DNA of 64,000 nt from Phialocephala subalpina (taxonomy: Eukaryota; Ascomycota; Leotiomycetes; Helotiales; Mollisiaceae). A program made the translations under genes and the position numbers. Each line of letters opens with the position of its first letter. Positions within the stretch are counted from its first letter, which is position 1. The notes under the pieces are model-generated. The model was not told where the DNA came from. It was given only the letters and a program-made list of their open reading frames with translations, and searched no databases. Where the stretch lies: NCBI GenBank assembly GCA_900073065.1, contig FJOG01000047.1, positions 212,310-276,309 on the forward strand, read 5' to 3'. Shown here in pieces: positions 34,965 through 44,018 of this stretch.

Positions 34965-35361
34965 TCATCCTTCACGCTGTCCCTCCTCATTATGAAGTTC
35001 ATATACCTGAGGCATAGGACCCCACGTCGTCGCAGAAAGCTCACTCGGCTTCGCCACAGCTGATAATTCAAACTTCTCGTGATGTCCTCCTCTTGGCAGT
35101 TCAGCTACTGCCGGATGAAACAAACCTGTGTCTACTTCCTCTTTCCCTTGCGATAACGAGAGCTTGCATCCGTTCTTCCACGCAAAGAAGATCGCTCCTG
35201 CGAGGATGAGCACAATAAGTGGGACTGCATCTCCGAGTCCATCTTGGCACTTGTTGAGAGACCTGACGACGTGCTGTCGCAGCCGATGTCCCTGCAGAGG
35301 TGGAACTGGAAGAATTGCTCGCAGACTGCCCACTCGTGGACTTGCAGATAAATGAAAGCAA
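34965..35361 (-). pseudogene. Fragment of a Ser-rich single-pass membrane protein
   Basis: A minus-strand piece encodes SGQSASNSSSSTSAGTSAAT, and in the next frame a membrane helix (about DAVPLIVLILAGAIFFAWK) and a cytoplasmic tail FELSAVAKPSELSA. That layout resembles the C-terminal end of fungal Ser/Thr-rich membrane proteins. A CAG acceptor just before the helix (about 35226) could join the pieces. No N-terminal ectodomain is recognisable upstream, so I treat it as truncated. Confidence 0.35.
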
Positions 35362-35751
35362 TTATTATTAGTAAACTATATTCAGGTGCATTGCCTTTTT
35401 GAGCTTAGCGCGCCTCTCTCGAGGAAAAGGCCAATTTAAATATCACAAGGTGCAAAGGTACGAAGAGGCTGGCAGGCGTTCGTGTCTCGCTTCCCCTTAC
35501 TAAACGGCACGAATGGTCTACCGTGGCGATATAATCAGGACTCCTCAATCTATTGTGAGTGTTGATGGCATCGGGTCTCAAGATCTTGGACTCTTTCTAC
35601 TATTTAATATCTTTCTCATTATGACGCAAAGCTATCTTTCTATTCGATAAACAAAAAGGAAAATGTGGGTATAGTAATGATCACGTGATCACGTGCGGCG
35701 CTAGGCTGCATGTGGCACTAAGCTAGATTAAGCGAGCGCGAGAGTAAAAGC
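35362..35751. other. No gene recognised
   Basis: Normal-composition sequence without a plausible reading frame; a repeated ATCACGTGATCACGTG word near 35680 is palindromic and contains two CACGTG E-boxes. Confidence 0.45.
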
Positions 35752-36096
35752 TTAACTCTTGATTCTACGCTCTACCTCTTCTTTTCTACTATAATCAAAC
35801 GAATCTACAAATACAAGAGCATAGCCTTTTGTATCTCGTATTTGGCCTATTCGAATAGGTATCCCTGTGGTACCGACAGAAAATGACATTTGGATCAATT
35901 TAGTTAGGATAGAAACGAGTTCGTAGTGGACGTAAAACTTTATATGTAATCGTGTCCGTTCTGAGTAAATGAAATAGCTAATAACCCGAAGAGGATCTCG
36001 TCGATGCAGCTTCCAAAGATCCAGCTCCTGCCTCCGCAACTCCATGGATCTATCTTCTTCTCTCGAGTTGGTGTTTTCGAAATCTTGACCTGCCAT
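35752..36096 (-). CDS. Hypothetical protein, 114 aa
   Basis: A frame of 114 codons starts MAGQDFENTNSREEDRSMEL about 50 bp after the stop of the ankyrin gene. It contains YFIYSERTRLHIKFYVHYEL and GIPIRIGQIRDTKGYALVFV, which look like a mixed alpha/beta domain. No family is recognised. It could be a separate small gene or an exon once attached to the ankyrin gene. Confidence 0.35.
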   Translation of the reverse strand: MAGQDFENTNSREEDRSMELRRQELDLWKLHRRDPLRVISYFIYSERTRLHIKFYVHYELVSILTKLIQMSFSVGTTGIPIRIGQIRDTKGYALVFVDSFDYSRKEEVERRIKS

Positions 36097-36149
36097 TGAT
36101 ACCCAGACTCAAGTCTCCTCTTCCTTGATTGTATCCTGGATGACACGTC

Positions 36150-38531
36150 TCAGCAGATCTGATGATACTTTAGAAATTTCGCTGCTGCATTATGCCCCAT
36201 TGCGGTAGCAAGGCTCAATGCGCTCGTCAATTGAGAACGTCCAATGTCGGAGGTAATATCTGCCCCAGCATTCAAAAGCAATTTCAACATGTCTATACGA
36301 CCAGATGCTACTGCACTCTCGAGGGCGGTATAGCCTCCTGTTTCTGACCCATGTGCATTCACACTAGCCCCTTTATCAAGAAGAACTTCTGCTATATGTA
36401 GATAACCTTTCTCAGCAGCGGCTTGGAGTGCAGTTTCACCGTGATGGCGACTGGCTGGCGCGTTGGCATTCGCTCCTCTTGCAAGCAGAAGTTGTACCAT
36501 GTGGTAATGCCCACCTCCCGCGGCGGCTTGTAGGGCTGTCCGTCCGCCGTGATGGGCTGCCGGCCGATTTATATCCGCCCCATATTCTAGCAGCAGACGG
36601 ATTAGATCATCGTCTCCTTTCGCTGCTGCTCTTTGCAAAGACGTGCTTCCGGTGTCAGACGGGGCGTCATCCGCGTTGGCGCCTGCAGCCAATAAAATTC
36701 GCACGAGCCCTCTATCGCTGCTGGAAACCGCTTCTTGTAGCGCAGTGGCTCCACCAAATTCTGCAGCAGGGCTGCTCAAGTCGGCGCCTTGATCAATCAT
36801 GAACTGAATGAGTTCGAGGTCTCCTGATTTTACAGCGGCTTGTAGAGCTGTCCGTCCGCGATTCCCTGCTGCGGGACAATTCAATTCAGCGCCTGCCGCA
36901 AGAAGATGCCGCACAACTTTAATATTTCCCTTCGCCGCCGCCGCCTGCAAAGCATTCAAACGATCGAAAAATTCAGGTTGCGGTTGATTGCAATCTGCGC
37001 CTGCGCGAAGCAAAATCTCAATCATATCGAGATTGCCGAGTCTAGCCGCTCCGACCATTGACACAGGGTTAGGGTTCGCACTTGCTCCCAGTAGAAATTG
37101 AACAAGACTGAGGTCGTTCTTTTCAACTGCAATGCTTAGAGCACTTCTACCAACTCTATCCATTTTGTTGATGTCTGCGCCACTTTGCAAAAGCGTCGAA
37201 ATGAGCACAGAGTTTTGATTTTTCGCCGCGAAGAGGACAGGTGTGCCCAGTCTCGGATTTGCCTTCGCCGAGAGAAGGAGTCGCATTATCGCCGTGTCAT
37301 TGAGCCTTGCCGCTATTTCGAGTGCCGTTTTCCCACTTCTCTCATCATTGACTTCAGCCCCATACTGTAACAGAAGCTCGACAAGTTGGTAATTGTTCGA
37401 TGACACGGCGGCAACAAGCGTTGTTGTTCCTATTATTCCAACCGCCGGAGCGGCATTGAGGTCGGCACCGGCCTTGATCAAGACCTGACAAAGGTTAAAA
37501 TTCCCATTCATTGCGGCCCATTGGAGTGCAGTTTTGCCGCACCATTTCGCTGCAGGTGCATTTGCATCCGCGCCTCGTTGCAACAGACGTTGGACCATTT
37601 CATGATCGTCTATCATAGCAGCCGATTGCAGTGGCGTGTTGACACAAGTTTGGGGCCGACAGTCAATGTCTGCACCACGCTCCAAAAGCATTTCGACTAG
37701 ACCGATCGCCCGAGCACGGATCGCGCACTCTAGTGGGCATCCGTAGTTCCGGGACTGTGCGTTGATGTCCGCTCCATGGTCAAGCAGTATTGAAGCGAGT
37801 TCAGTATTTCCTCCCATTGCAGCATTTTGAAGAGGTGATGATTCCCACTTATTGAACCGATCCACAGTAGCGCCTCTCGAAATCAGCGATTGTGCGATTT
37901 CTATATTCCCGTTTCGCGCAGCGATTTGAAGCGGCGTTGATGGATTCCCTCTTGAGGTCAGATCCACGTCTACTTCGAATTCTAGGAGCAGCTTAACAAG
38001 ACTGAGACCGTGTCTTCGAGTCGCAAACTGCAGTGCCGTGTGCTCCCAGTTATCTTCTCTATCGATGATCGTGATATTTGGATTCATGCCCGAGTCGAGG
38101 AAAATCCTCAGCATTTGTCGATCCTCAACTTCAAGTGCGCTAGCAAATATGCCTTCCGCGAAGGCCTCAATTGTTGGCAGCCTGTGCGATAGTATAGCCT
38201 TGAGAAGCAGATAGTTATCCCCCATCTGGAACCACTTAAGTAATTCATCGCAGATAACCATGGCGCTGCTGTAGCTATCCACGCGGTAACCCAGGAGCTT
38301 GTTCGATAATAGGTAAACCGTAAGTTTCAAGATCTCTGTTGTAGGACTAGCATAATCAAGCCCAACAATATGACGGAGAACAGAGTAAATATCCTCATCT
38401 CGTTTCACTGGCATGGTAGCAGAAAGGTGGTGGACAATTTGTTCCATCTGATCCGAAATTGCAAGAGGAGCCCCGGGACAAACGGCAGGCATAATGGCCC
38501 TAAGCGTTTGCGGTGGCATATCGATCAACAT
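36150..38531 (-). CDS. Ankyrin-repeat body of a Clr5-ankyrin protein
   Basis: A 793-codon open frame encodes about 18-20 ankyrin units after a 150-residue helical lead. Examples are NWEHTALQFATRRHGLSLVK, GKTALQWAAMNGNFNLCQVL and GRTALQAAAGGGHYHMVQLL. The repeats hold the TALQ/A-A-x-x-G-x consensus and a G-A-D-x-N/P loop throughout and end just before the stop, so this half is intact. The methionine at 38531 is probably internal: an acceptor (ATCAAG at about 38540) and a branch point (CTACTGACAAT) just upstream suggest an intron. Exons further upstream (38700-39121) encode the Clr5 domain normally fused to such repeats. Clr5-ankyrin proteins are abundant in moulds; their function is unknown. 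See the split 5' part and the inserted element. Confidence 0.8.
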   Translation of the reverse strand: MLIDMPPQTLRAIMPAVCPGAPLAISDQMEQIVHHLSATMPVKRDEDIYSVLRHIVGLDYASPTTEILKLTVYLLSNKLLGYRVDSYSSAMVICDELLKWFQMGDNYLLLKAILSHRLPTIEAFAEGIFASALEVEDRQMLRIFLDSGMNPNITIIDREDNWEHTALQFATRRHGLSLVKLLLEFEVDVDLTSRGNPSTPLQIAARNGNIEIAQSLISRGATVDRFNKWESSPLQNAAMGGNTELASILLDHGADINAQSRNYGCPLECAIRARAIGLVEMLLERGADIDCRPQTCVNTPLQSAAMIDDHEMVQRLLQRGADANAPAAKWCGKTALQWAAMNGNFNLCQVLIKAGADLNAAPAVGIIGTTTLVAAVSSNNYQLVELLLQYGAEVNDERSGKTALEIAARLNDTAIMRLLLSAKANPRLGTPVLFAAKNQNSVLISTLLQSGADINKMDRVGRSALSIAVEKNDLSLVQFLLGASANPNPVSMVGAARLGNLDMIEILLRAGADCNQPQPEFFDRLNALQAAAAKGNIKVVRHLLAAGAELNCPAAGNRGRTALQAAVKSGDLELIQFMIDQGADLSSPAAEFGGATALQEAVSSSDRGLVRILLAAGANADDAPSDTGSTSLQRAAAKGDDDLIRLLLEYGADINRPAAHHGGRTALQAAAGGGHYHMVQLLLARGANANAPASRHHGETALQAAAEKGYLHIAEVLLDKGASVNAHGSETGGYTALESAVASGRIDMLKLLLNAGADITSDIGRSQLTSALSLATAMGHNAAAKFLKYHQIC

Positions 38532-39121
38532 ATTAAGGTTTCCTTGATATTGTCAGTAGTGCTATTCGAGATATGAACAGGTGATTTGCATACTAATCGA
38601 TGGAAGCTGTCTCAGAAAGTATATCCACGGGAGGTCTCTCGTTTTCACGCAGCGCATATAGCAGTCCGACGTCGGTGTAATAATAAGAATTCCCTTTGGA
38701 GTTTCGCATTTCTCGACTATTTTTGGTCAGGCACAACTCTTGCCAGAGAGCGGAGGAACTCACGTGCATACTGCTCTGCCAAGGGGACGTAGCAACGAGC
38801 GGCTTTCTTCTCTATTTCGAGCTTTGGAAGCAGGACGCCCTTCACGTAAACGTGGCTCTTTTTGTTTTCTTGCTGCCGCTGTGCGAGCCTGATCTTCAGG
38901 AATGCCATATGTGATCTGTCTCTATTCTTCTGGATGCCCCACTTCCTCAGTTGCCTCTCATATCCAGATTTACTAGAGGCATGTTAGAATACGATGCTGA
39001 TCATTCCATTTCAAACCCAGTCTTGTTCCTCGCGAGATGGACAATTGATCTCTCACCTGGCAGAGAACCCGAACTCCTTCTTCAGGATGCGTATCACATC
39101 GTCCAAGGTCCTCTCTCGATC

Positions 39122-41764
39122 TGTGACCGCGAATTCATAGAATGATTAAATCCATGGAATTTCTTCTTATTCCATAGAAAAATGACCTATTCCATTGAAT
39201 AGATCACTTTCCATAGATCACAAATCCATGAATTCGATTTGTTTAAATCCATTATATTTCCCCAACTTCCCCCCTTTTTAGCTTTTACCCGCCCCCTTTT
39301 TGTTTGACTCCCACTCTCCCGTTTTACTTCTCACTTTATGATAATATCTTTATTTTATCGCAAAAATATATCCTTATAACTCAAGAAGATATATCGTATC
39401 TCTGGAAAGTGTATTATTCTCTTGGATTTGTTTGTCCCATTATAATTAAACAAAAAAGGTTAGTATAAACATATTATCCTTAATATCCTCCTTTACTTTT
39501 GTAAAGTATTTAATATTATTACTCACTTTTTACCTCTTATTCTCGCCAGTATGCCTATTATATACGCCTATAGTGCCGACAGATCTTTTGATGCTAGTGA
39601 TCCTAATGCTAGACTATTAGGAGCTGCTTTCTTGCCTTTTTACCCTTTTGTGGCGCCAGACAGAGTACCTGTAGCCCCATGGAGTCCTGAGTGCGAGGCC
39701 AAATGGTTTGAGCGTCTTGAGGCCAAGCTTAATCGCGCCATTTTATCTCTTAATAAGCGGCTTAATATGCGCTTCTATTTACAAAACCCGAACCATGGAT
39801 GCAGAGGTAACACTTCCAAGGAGAGGGCTACGGATGCCAAGTTAAGAGGCTGGACTCAAGCCAATTTTATACTTCAAGACAACTAGATTTACCGTAAAAG
39901 TAGTGTTGATTCTAAGGGTGTAGCATTTAACTCTAAGTATACTGCATGTGATTCCGATGCTTTAGATTTGATCCAAGGAGTTTACGTTGCTTTGCATCAC
40001 GCAGGTTAGTTACTCTTTTCACTGCTTAAACTTTCGAAACTAATTAATATATTTAGGCGTAGACAAAACAAACCATAGAGTTTAGTAGTTGTTCTACGGG
40101 ATCATTGAAGCCGATGTGGAGTGGGTCCGCAAAGCTTGCAATATCTGTAATTAAGTAGCACCACCCAAGGCTAAGAAGCCCCTTGTCAAGCTTATTATTC
40201 CAACCGGAATAATGGATAAGTTGGTCGTTGATCTTATGGATTTTACTAATGAGCCGGATGGAGACATAAATTGGATTTAACACATGAAGCTTCCTTTTCC
40301 TAAGTATTGCTGGATTTCAGCTCATGAGAACAAGGAAGTTGTAACTACTGGGACTATTCTTGAGGCTTGGCTTAATACATATGGCCGAGTTAAGCGCATG
40401 TAAGTTGCTTCCTATTATTAAACATATTTAAGTTAATCTTTGTTGTAGCCGTTGTGATAATGGCACCGAATTCAAGGGCAAGAAGCCCGGTGATTTTAAG
40501 AGTGTTTGCCAGAAATGGGGTATCCCTATTATCAACGGTAGAGGCTATCACCCAGAGACCCAAGGAACCGTGGAGATCGCCAATGGGTGGAATTTCTCCC
40601 TGAGATTACTATGATAATTAATACTTCTCCATCAGATGCTTTGCCTGGCAAGATGACCCCTTATGAAGCTTTCTACGGCCGACCACCTCCATAATGGGAT
40701 AGCTTTGCTCAAGATATGCACTCTAAGCGGGCTAAAGCAGCTGGCGAATCATTTGAGATCGCTAAACTAGAAATAGTTGAGCTATCTAATGATGAGGTAG
40801 CTACTAATGATGACTAAGCTTTCTAAATAGCCTTAGAGAAGCGCATCGCTCATAATCATGTGAAAGTAGTAGAGCGAATGGTCAAGAAGAGGGGTAGTGA
40901 TCAAACTTTGGTTTTAGAAGGTCAAATCGTTCTCTTTGAGTTTCCTAAGGAGATGCGTACCTCACTGGAACCACCCACTATTCCAGCTAGAATTATGAAG
41001 CTGATAGGTGTTATGAGTATATCTTTATATGCAAGAGATATAATGTGCTAATATAAATTTAGACTGCTAAGCTTTACTCGCAATATGGACTCATTAAAGG
41101 CATGCATTAAGTGTCTCAACTTACTGTTTGTCCAATGGCTGGTACTTGGGAAGAGCTTATTCTTAAAACCATTACATCTAACGCAAAACCGATCATAGTA
41201 ACTAAAGCTGTGCAATTGGAATTTGGTCGTGGGCCTTTGTTTGCACTTCAGAAAGCAGGCCGAGCTGTAACTGCTGCTTTGAAGGTAAAGAGAGGTACGG
41301 AGGCTGTTCCAAAGCTTGCTACTAAAGCTGGTCGCAAAAGAAAGGCAATTGAAGTGGATGATGAAGGAGGAGATATTACTCCTCTTGCATTTAATACTCG
41401 CGCAAAGAAGGCTAAGAATTAAGGAGATAGAAGTATCTGGGAATGGCTCTATTTGTTGGAAAACCCATGTTTTGACCTCACTTGAGGGATTTAGTTCTTT
41501 AGACTTTTACATTTGAGACTATAAATAATATATCTTCATCTTTTGGTCACGTTATATGCTTTATTATTCCACGAACTAACAAGTGATTCTATGGATTGGC
41601 ACCTAATTCTATGGAATCTGCCTAATTCTATGGAATCACTTATTAAGTCATAGAATTATAAACTTAGATTCGTATTCATGGATTTAAAATCTATGGATTT
41701 CATCCGATTCTATGGAATAGGGAGAATTCCATGGAATCGGTCATTCCACAGATTGGCGGTCACA
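39122..41764 (+). mobile_element. Ginger-like DNA transposon (integrase-type DDE), 2,643 bp
   Basis: The ends are inverted: TGTGACCGC at the left and GCGGTCACA at the right, with imperfect similarity continuing for about 55 bp. Both termini are filled with subterminal ATTC(C/T)ATGGAAT words. The element is flanked by an exact 4-bp duplication GATC (39118-39121 and 41765-41768). The 4-bp duplication, TGT-starting ends and retroviral-type integrase without reverse transcriptase fit the Ginger group. Its single gene is read on the plus strand and is inactivated by stops. Confidence 0.82.
39551..41422 (+). pseudogene. Integrase-like transposase of the Ginger-like element, RIP-inactivated
   Basis: Frames in order: an N-terminal piece starting MPIIYAYSADRSFDASDPNA; a zinc-binding H-H-C-C domain (VALHHAG, NHRV, then VRKACNIC) crossing an intron near 40006-40058; the catalytic core with VVDLMDF (first Asp), RCDNGTEF (second Asp) and HPETQGTVEIAN (Glu); then PYEAFYGRPPP and a basic tail GRKRKAIEVDD before the terminal stop at 41422. 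At least six internal stops (for example DN-stop-IYRK, CN-stop-VAPP, PP-stop-WDS) lie where Gln is expected, i.e. CAA/CAG changed to TAA/TAG. The DDE triad survives, but the protein cannot be made. Confidence 0.78.
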
Positions 41765-42154
41765 GATCGCTGAAAAGCTTCGTAATTGTCTCCTTGTGGG
41801 AATCCCAATCCAATGCCATGTCCGCAGCGGGATGGCGATAACTGTAGATGTGGTGCAATAATTTAAGACTAGATTGACGATTGTTGTTCGATAGTTTCGA
41901 GAATGCGCAACGTTTCTGGGAGGTGGGAGCGGGAAATATTTCAAGGCTGGGAAGGCGCACCACAACGCGGCTGCCTCACAACGCCCCGTCAAAATAGGCT
42001 TAAGGGGGAAACGTTTGGCGACATACAATTGGCCGCAGAAACCGTCGTAGCTTGGGTGTCGCTTGATTGATTCGTCGATAACGAAACCGTCAGGCCCGAA
42101 ATGCTCACATGCAGCTGCTACTGCAAGGTTATTTGTTGTCAACCAAATCGCCAC

Positions 42155-42664
42155 CGCCTCGGGCGTAGCTGCCTTCCTACACTCTGGATTGGATCAAGAC
42201 AAAACCGTCAATTCCCAAGATAGGCAGTTATTGTCTTGCTGCAGCTCGTATCAGCCCACACAACAATTATTACTACCATAGAAATGTGGACGTGTTCCTG
42301 CAGGGTCTATTCGTCGGGAACAAAATCACCAACCCTCGATGTCGACTTTGCATCTATGTTCTGATTGGCGCATTTCGAAACCTTCAAGTCTTAAGTTCTG
42401 ATCTCATTCTCATTTGGTCTTCACAAAATCGTCATCGAGTATTCTTAATATTGGGCGAGGAAAACATGGATTATCGACCTTACGAGCCTGTAAGGAGGGC
42501 ATACAGAGCTATTGAGAGAGATATAAAGACTTCATTCATGCCTCTCATCGCTGAACATTTTCTGTTCCGCCTCTTCAAAATATCAATCATCTCTACGCCT
42601 CTCGCGAAGCATTGACGTTTGGATATATACTTGCCTTTCTTCTGTCAGGACCCAAGTACATAGC
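42155..42664. other. Upstream region and possible first exon of next gene
   Basis: No firm gene. A frame starting at 42466 (MDYRPYEPVRRAYRAIERDI) could be a first exon for the open frame that begins near 42649, but the phase of the join is not settled. Confidence 0.3.
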
Positions 42665-43207
42665 ACCCGTCCCTTCCATCACTCTCTGCGATCTCATACC
42701 TTCTCCATAGCACCAGAAAGGAAGCATCAACAATCCGTCAACAGAAGTAAGCTGTTCCCAGATGGCCACAATCAAGGAGTCGCCAGCAGTGACAACATCG
42801 AGCACGTCCACACCCCTGCTGCCTCCGGCAATGATACTTCTTCTCAACAACCTTCTCAACCCTATACTGATGGGCCGACTCATCTCGATACCCTTACAAA
42901 CATTCAACCTCAAGCCCCTAGACACGCAGCCTTCCAATACATCTTTCGACCATGGGCACAAGACGCTTTCAACTCCAACACCAGCGCGGCTGCGAATGAA
43001 GCTACACCAGCGGAGAGATGGCAGAATGAAAGCATCCAAGACCAGCCTTGGCATGCCATAGAGGGTGTTTACCTTTATGACGGGAGGGAGATGAATAAAA
43101 ACCAGCAAGACAATAGCATAGATAATGATGGACACGGTGGCGTGCATCAAAGGACTGAGGACATGTATAGCATGGTTTGTAATACTTCTGATGGATGGGG
43201 TGCTTGA
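42665..43207 (+). CDS. Possible exon of an unknown Gln/Asn/Asp-rich protein
   Basis: A frame open for about 180 codons ends with TGA at 43205-43207. It encodes text such as SKLFPDGHNQGVASSDNIEH, AAFQYIFRPWAQDAFNSNT and ERWQNESIQDQPWHAIEGVY, with coding-like composition but no ATG of its own. A CAG acceptor at about 42645-42648 could begin it. An upstream exon is needed and not proven. No family is recognised. The opposite-strand frame (43282-42593) is likely its shadow. Confidence 0.4.
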   Translation, partial: TRPFHHSLRSHTFSIAPERKHQQSVNRSKLFPDGHNQGVASSDNIEHVHTPAASGNDTSSQQPSQPYTDGPTHLDTLTNIQPQAPRHAAFQYIFRPWAQDAFNSNTSAAANEATPAERWQNESIQDQPWHAIEGVYLYDGREMNKNQQDNSIDNDGHGGVHQRTEDMYSMVCNTSDGWGA

Positions 43208-43619
43208 TTTTATACCAAGATACTGGGGAGAATATGGAATTTCATATTGATGTATCTTTGAATTTGTCGCACTAGTACTCAATGAATACTTCTCAAAATA
43301 CTGTCCTTTCTATTGGGGTTTCCTTAGTAAGACATTTTTGGTTGTTTGGTTGAATAAACGTGTACTATGCCTATTCCCTCTTAGGCCTTTGAGAGAGATT
43401 TATAGGGGATTTTTTGTGTTCTAAGATTTTGGTATTCTATTTTTTACTGTACTCGCAGGATTTGGGCTTGGGCTAATTATCGCATAAAGTAGCGACTAAG
43501 ACCGATAAATTTAGCGGCTATCGCCCCTGAACATTGCGTTTAGCTGTAAAATATTATTTATAGTTAATTTGTGGTTTTTATTTACATCTTATTTAGACAT
43601 ATTATTCTTTGGATCACCT
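43208..43619. other. No gene recognised
   Basis: AT-leaning intergenic sequence between the uncertain gene and the end of the ECM33-like pseudogene. Confidence 0.4.
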
Positions 43620-44018
43620 TTCATAATTCAGCTTCTAACTTGAACCCGTTGCAGTCAATATCTTGAGTACTCTCGACGTCAAATCCGCCTTTCACGCTGT
43701 TCAATGCCGGCATGATGGGCCTAGAATTTCAACAATAACAATAGTATTTTGCGAGAGATTACACGAGTGGAGAAATTCCCATCCAAGCTCACGTCCCCTC
43801 CAACCGTTGTCAAATCCGGGAAGTCCAAAGTATCGAGGTTCCTATTCCCAGACAATCGATAAGAGCGCTGGAGCAGAGAAATCAGAAAAGAAATTACCAT
43901 AAACACCAATGAACCATTAACATTCGACAAAAGCGGTACACTCAAGCTTGAACAATTCCTAATCGCCATATTTGTGGCCCACATCAGATTTGGAAAAGAG
44001 ACGGCTGCGATGTTCCCC

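Larger units (their letters stand above)
38717..41819 (-). pseudogene. Clr5-domain 5' exons of the ankyrin gene, split by an insertion
   Basis: Read on the minus strand, 41819-41765 encodes MALDWDSHKETITKLFSD. The Clr5 frame then resumes at 39121 as RERTLDDVIRILKKEFGFSA; an intron (donor GTGAGA) follows and exon 2 gives SKSGYERQLRKWGIQKNRDR. Removing 39122-41764 and one GATC fuses the two parts in phase into a standard Clr5 domain. With the insertion present, translation stops one codon into the element (LFSDL then TGA). The domestic gene is therefore broken at its start, while the ankyrin half remains open. A further intron probably begins at GTGAGT after EQYA (about 38760). Confidence 0.8.

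Noticed and set aside
39551..41422. Alternative genetic code or readthrough at Gln-position stops
   Set aside because: Stops occur only inside the transposon and match the CpA to TpA changes of RIP; host genes use TAA and TAG as ordinary terminators.
42593..43282. Minus-strand frame of 229 codons
   Set aside because: The plus-strand frame in the same place has more protein-like composition; I treat the minus frame as its antisense shadow.
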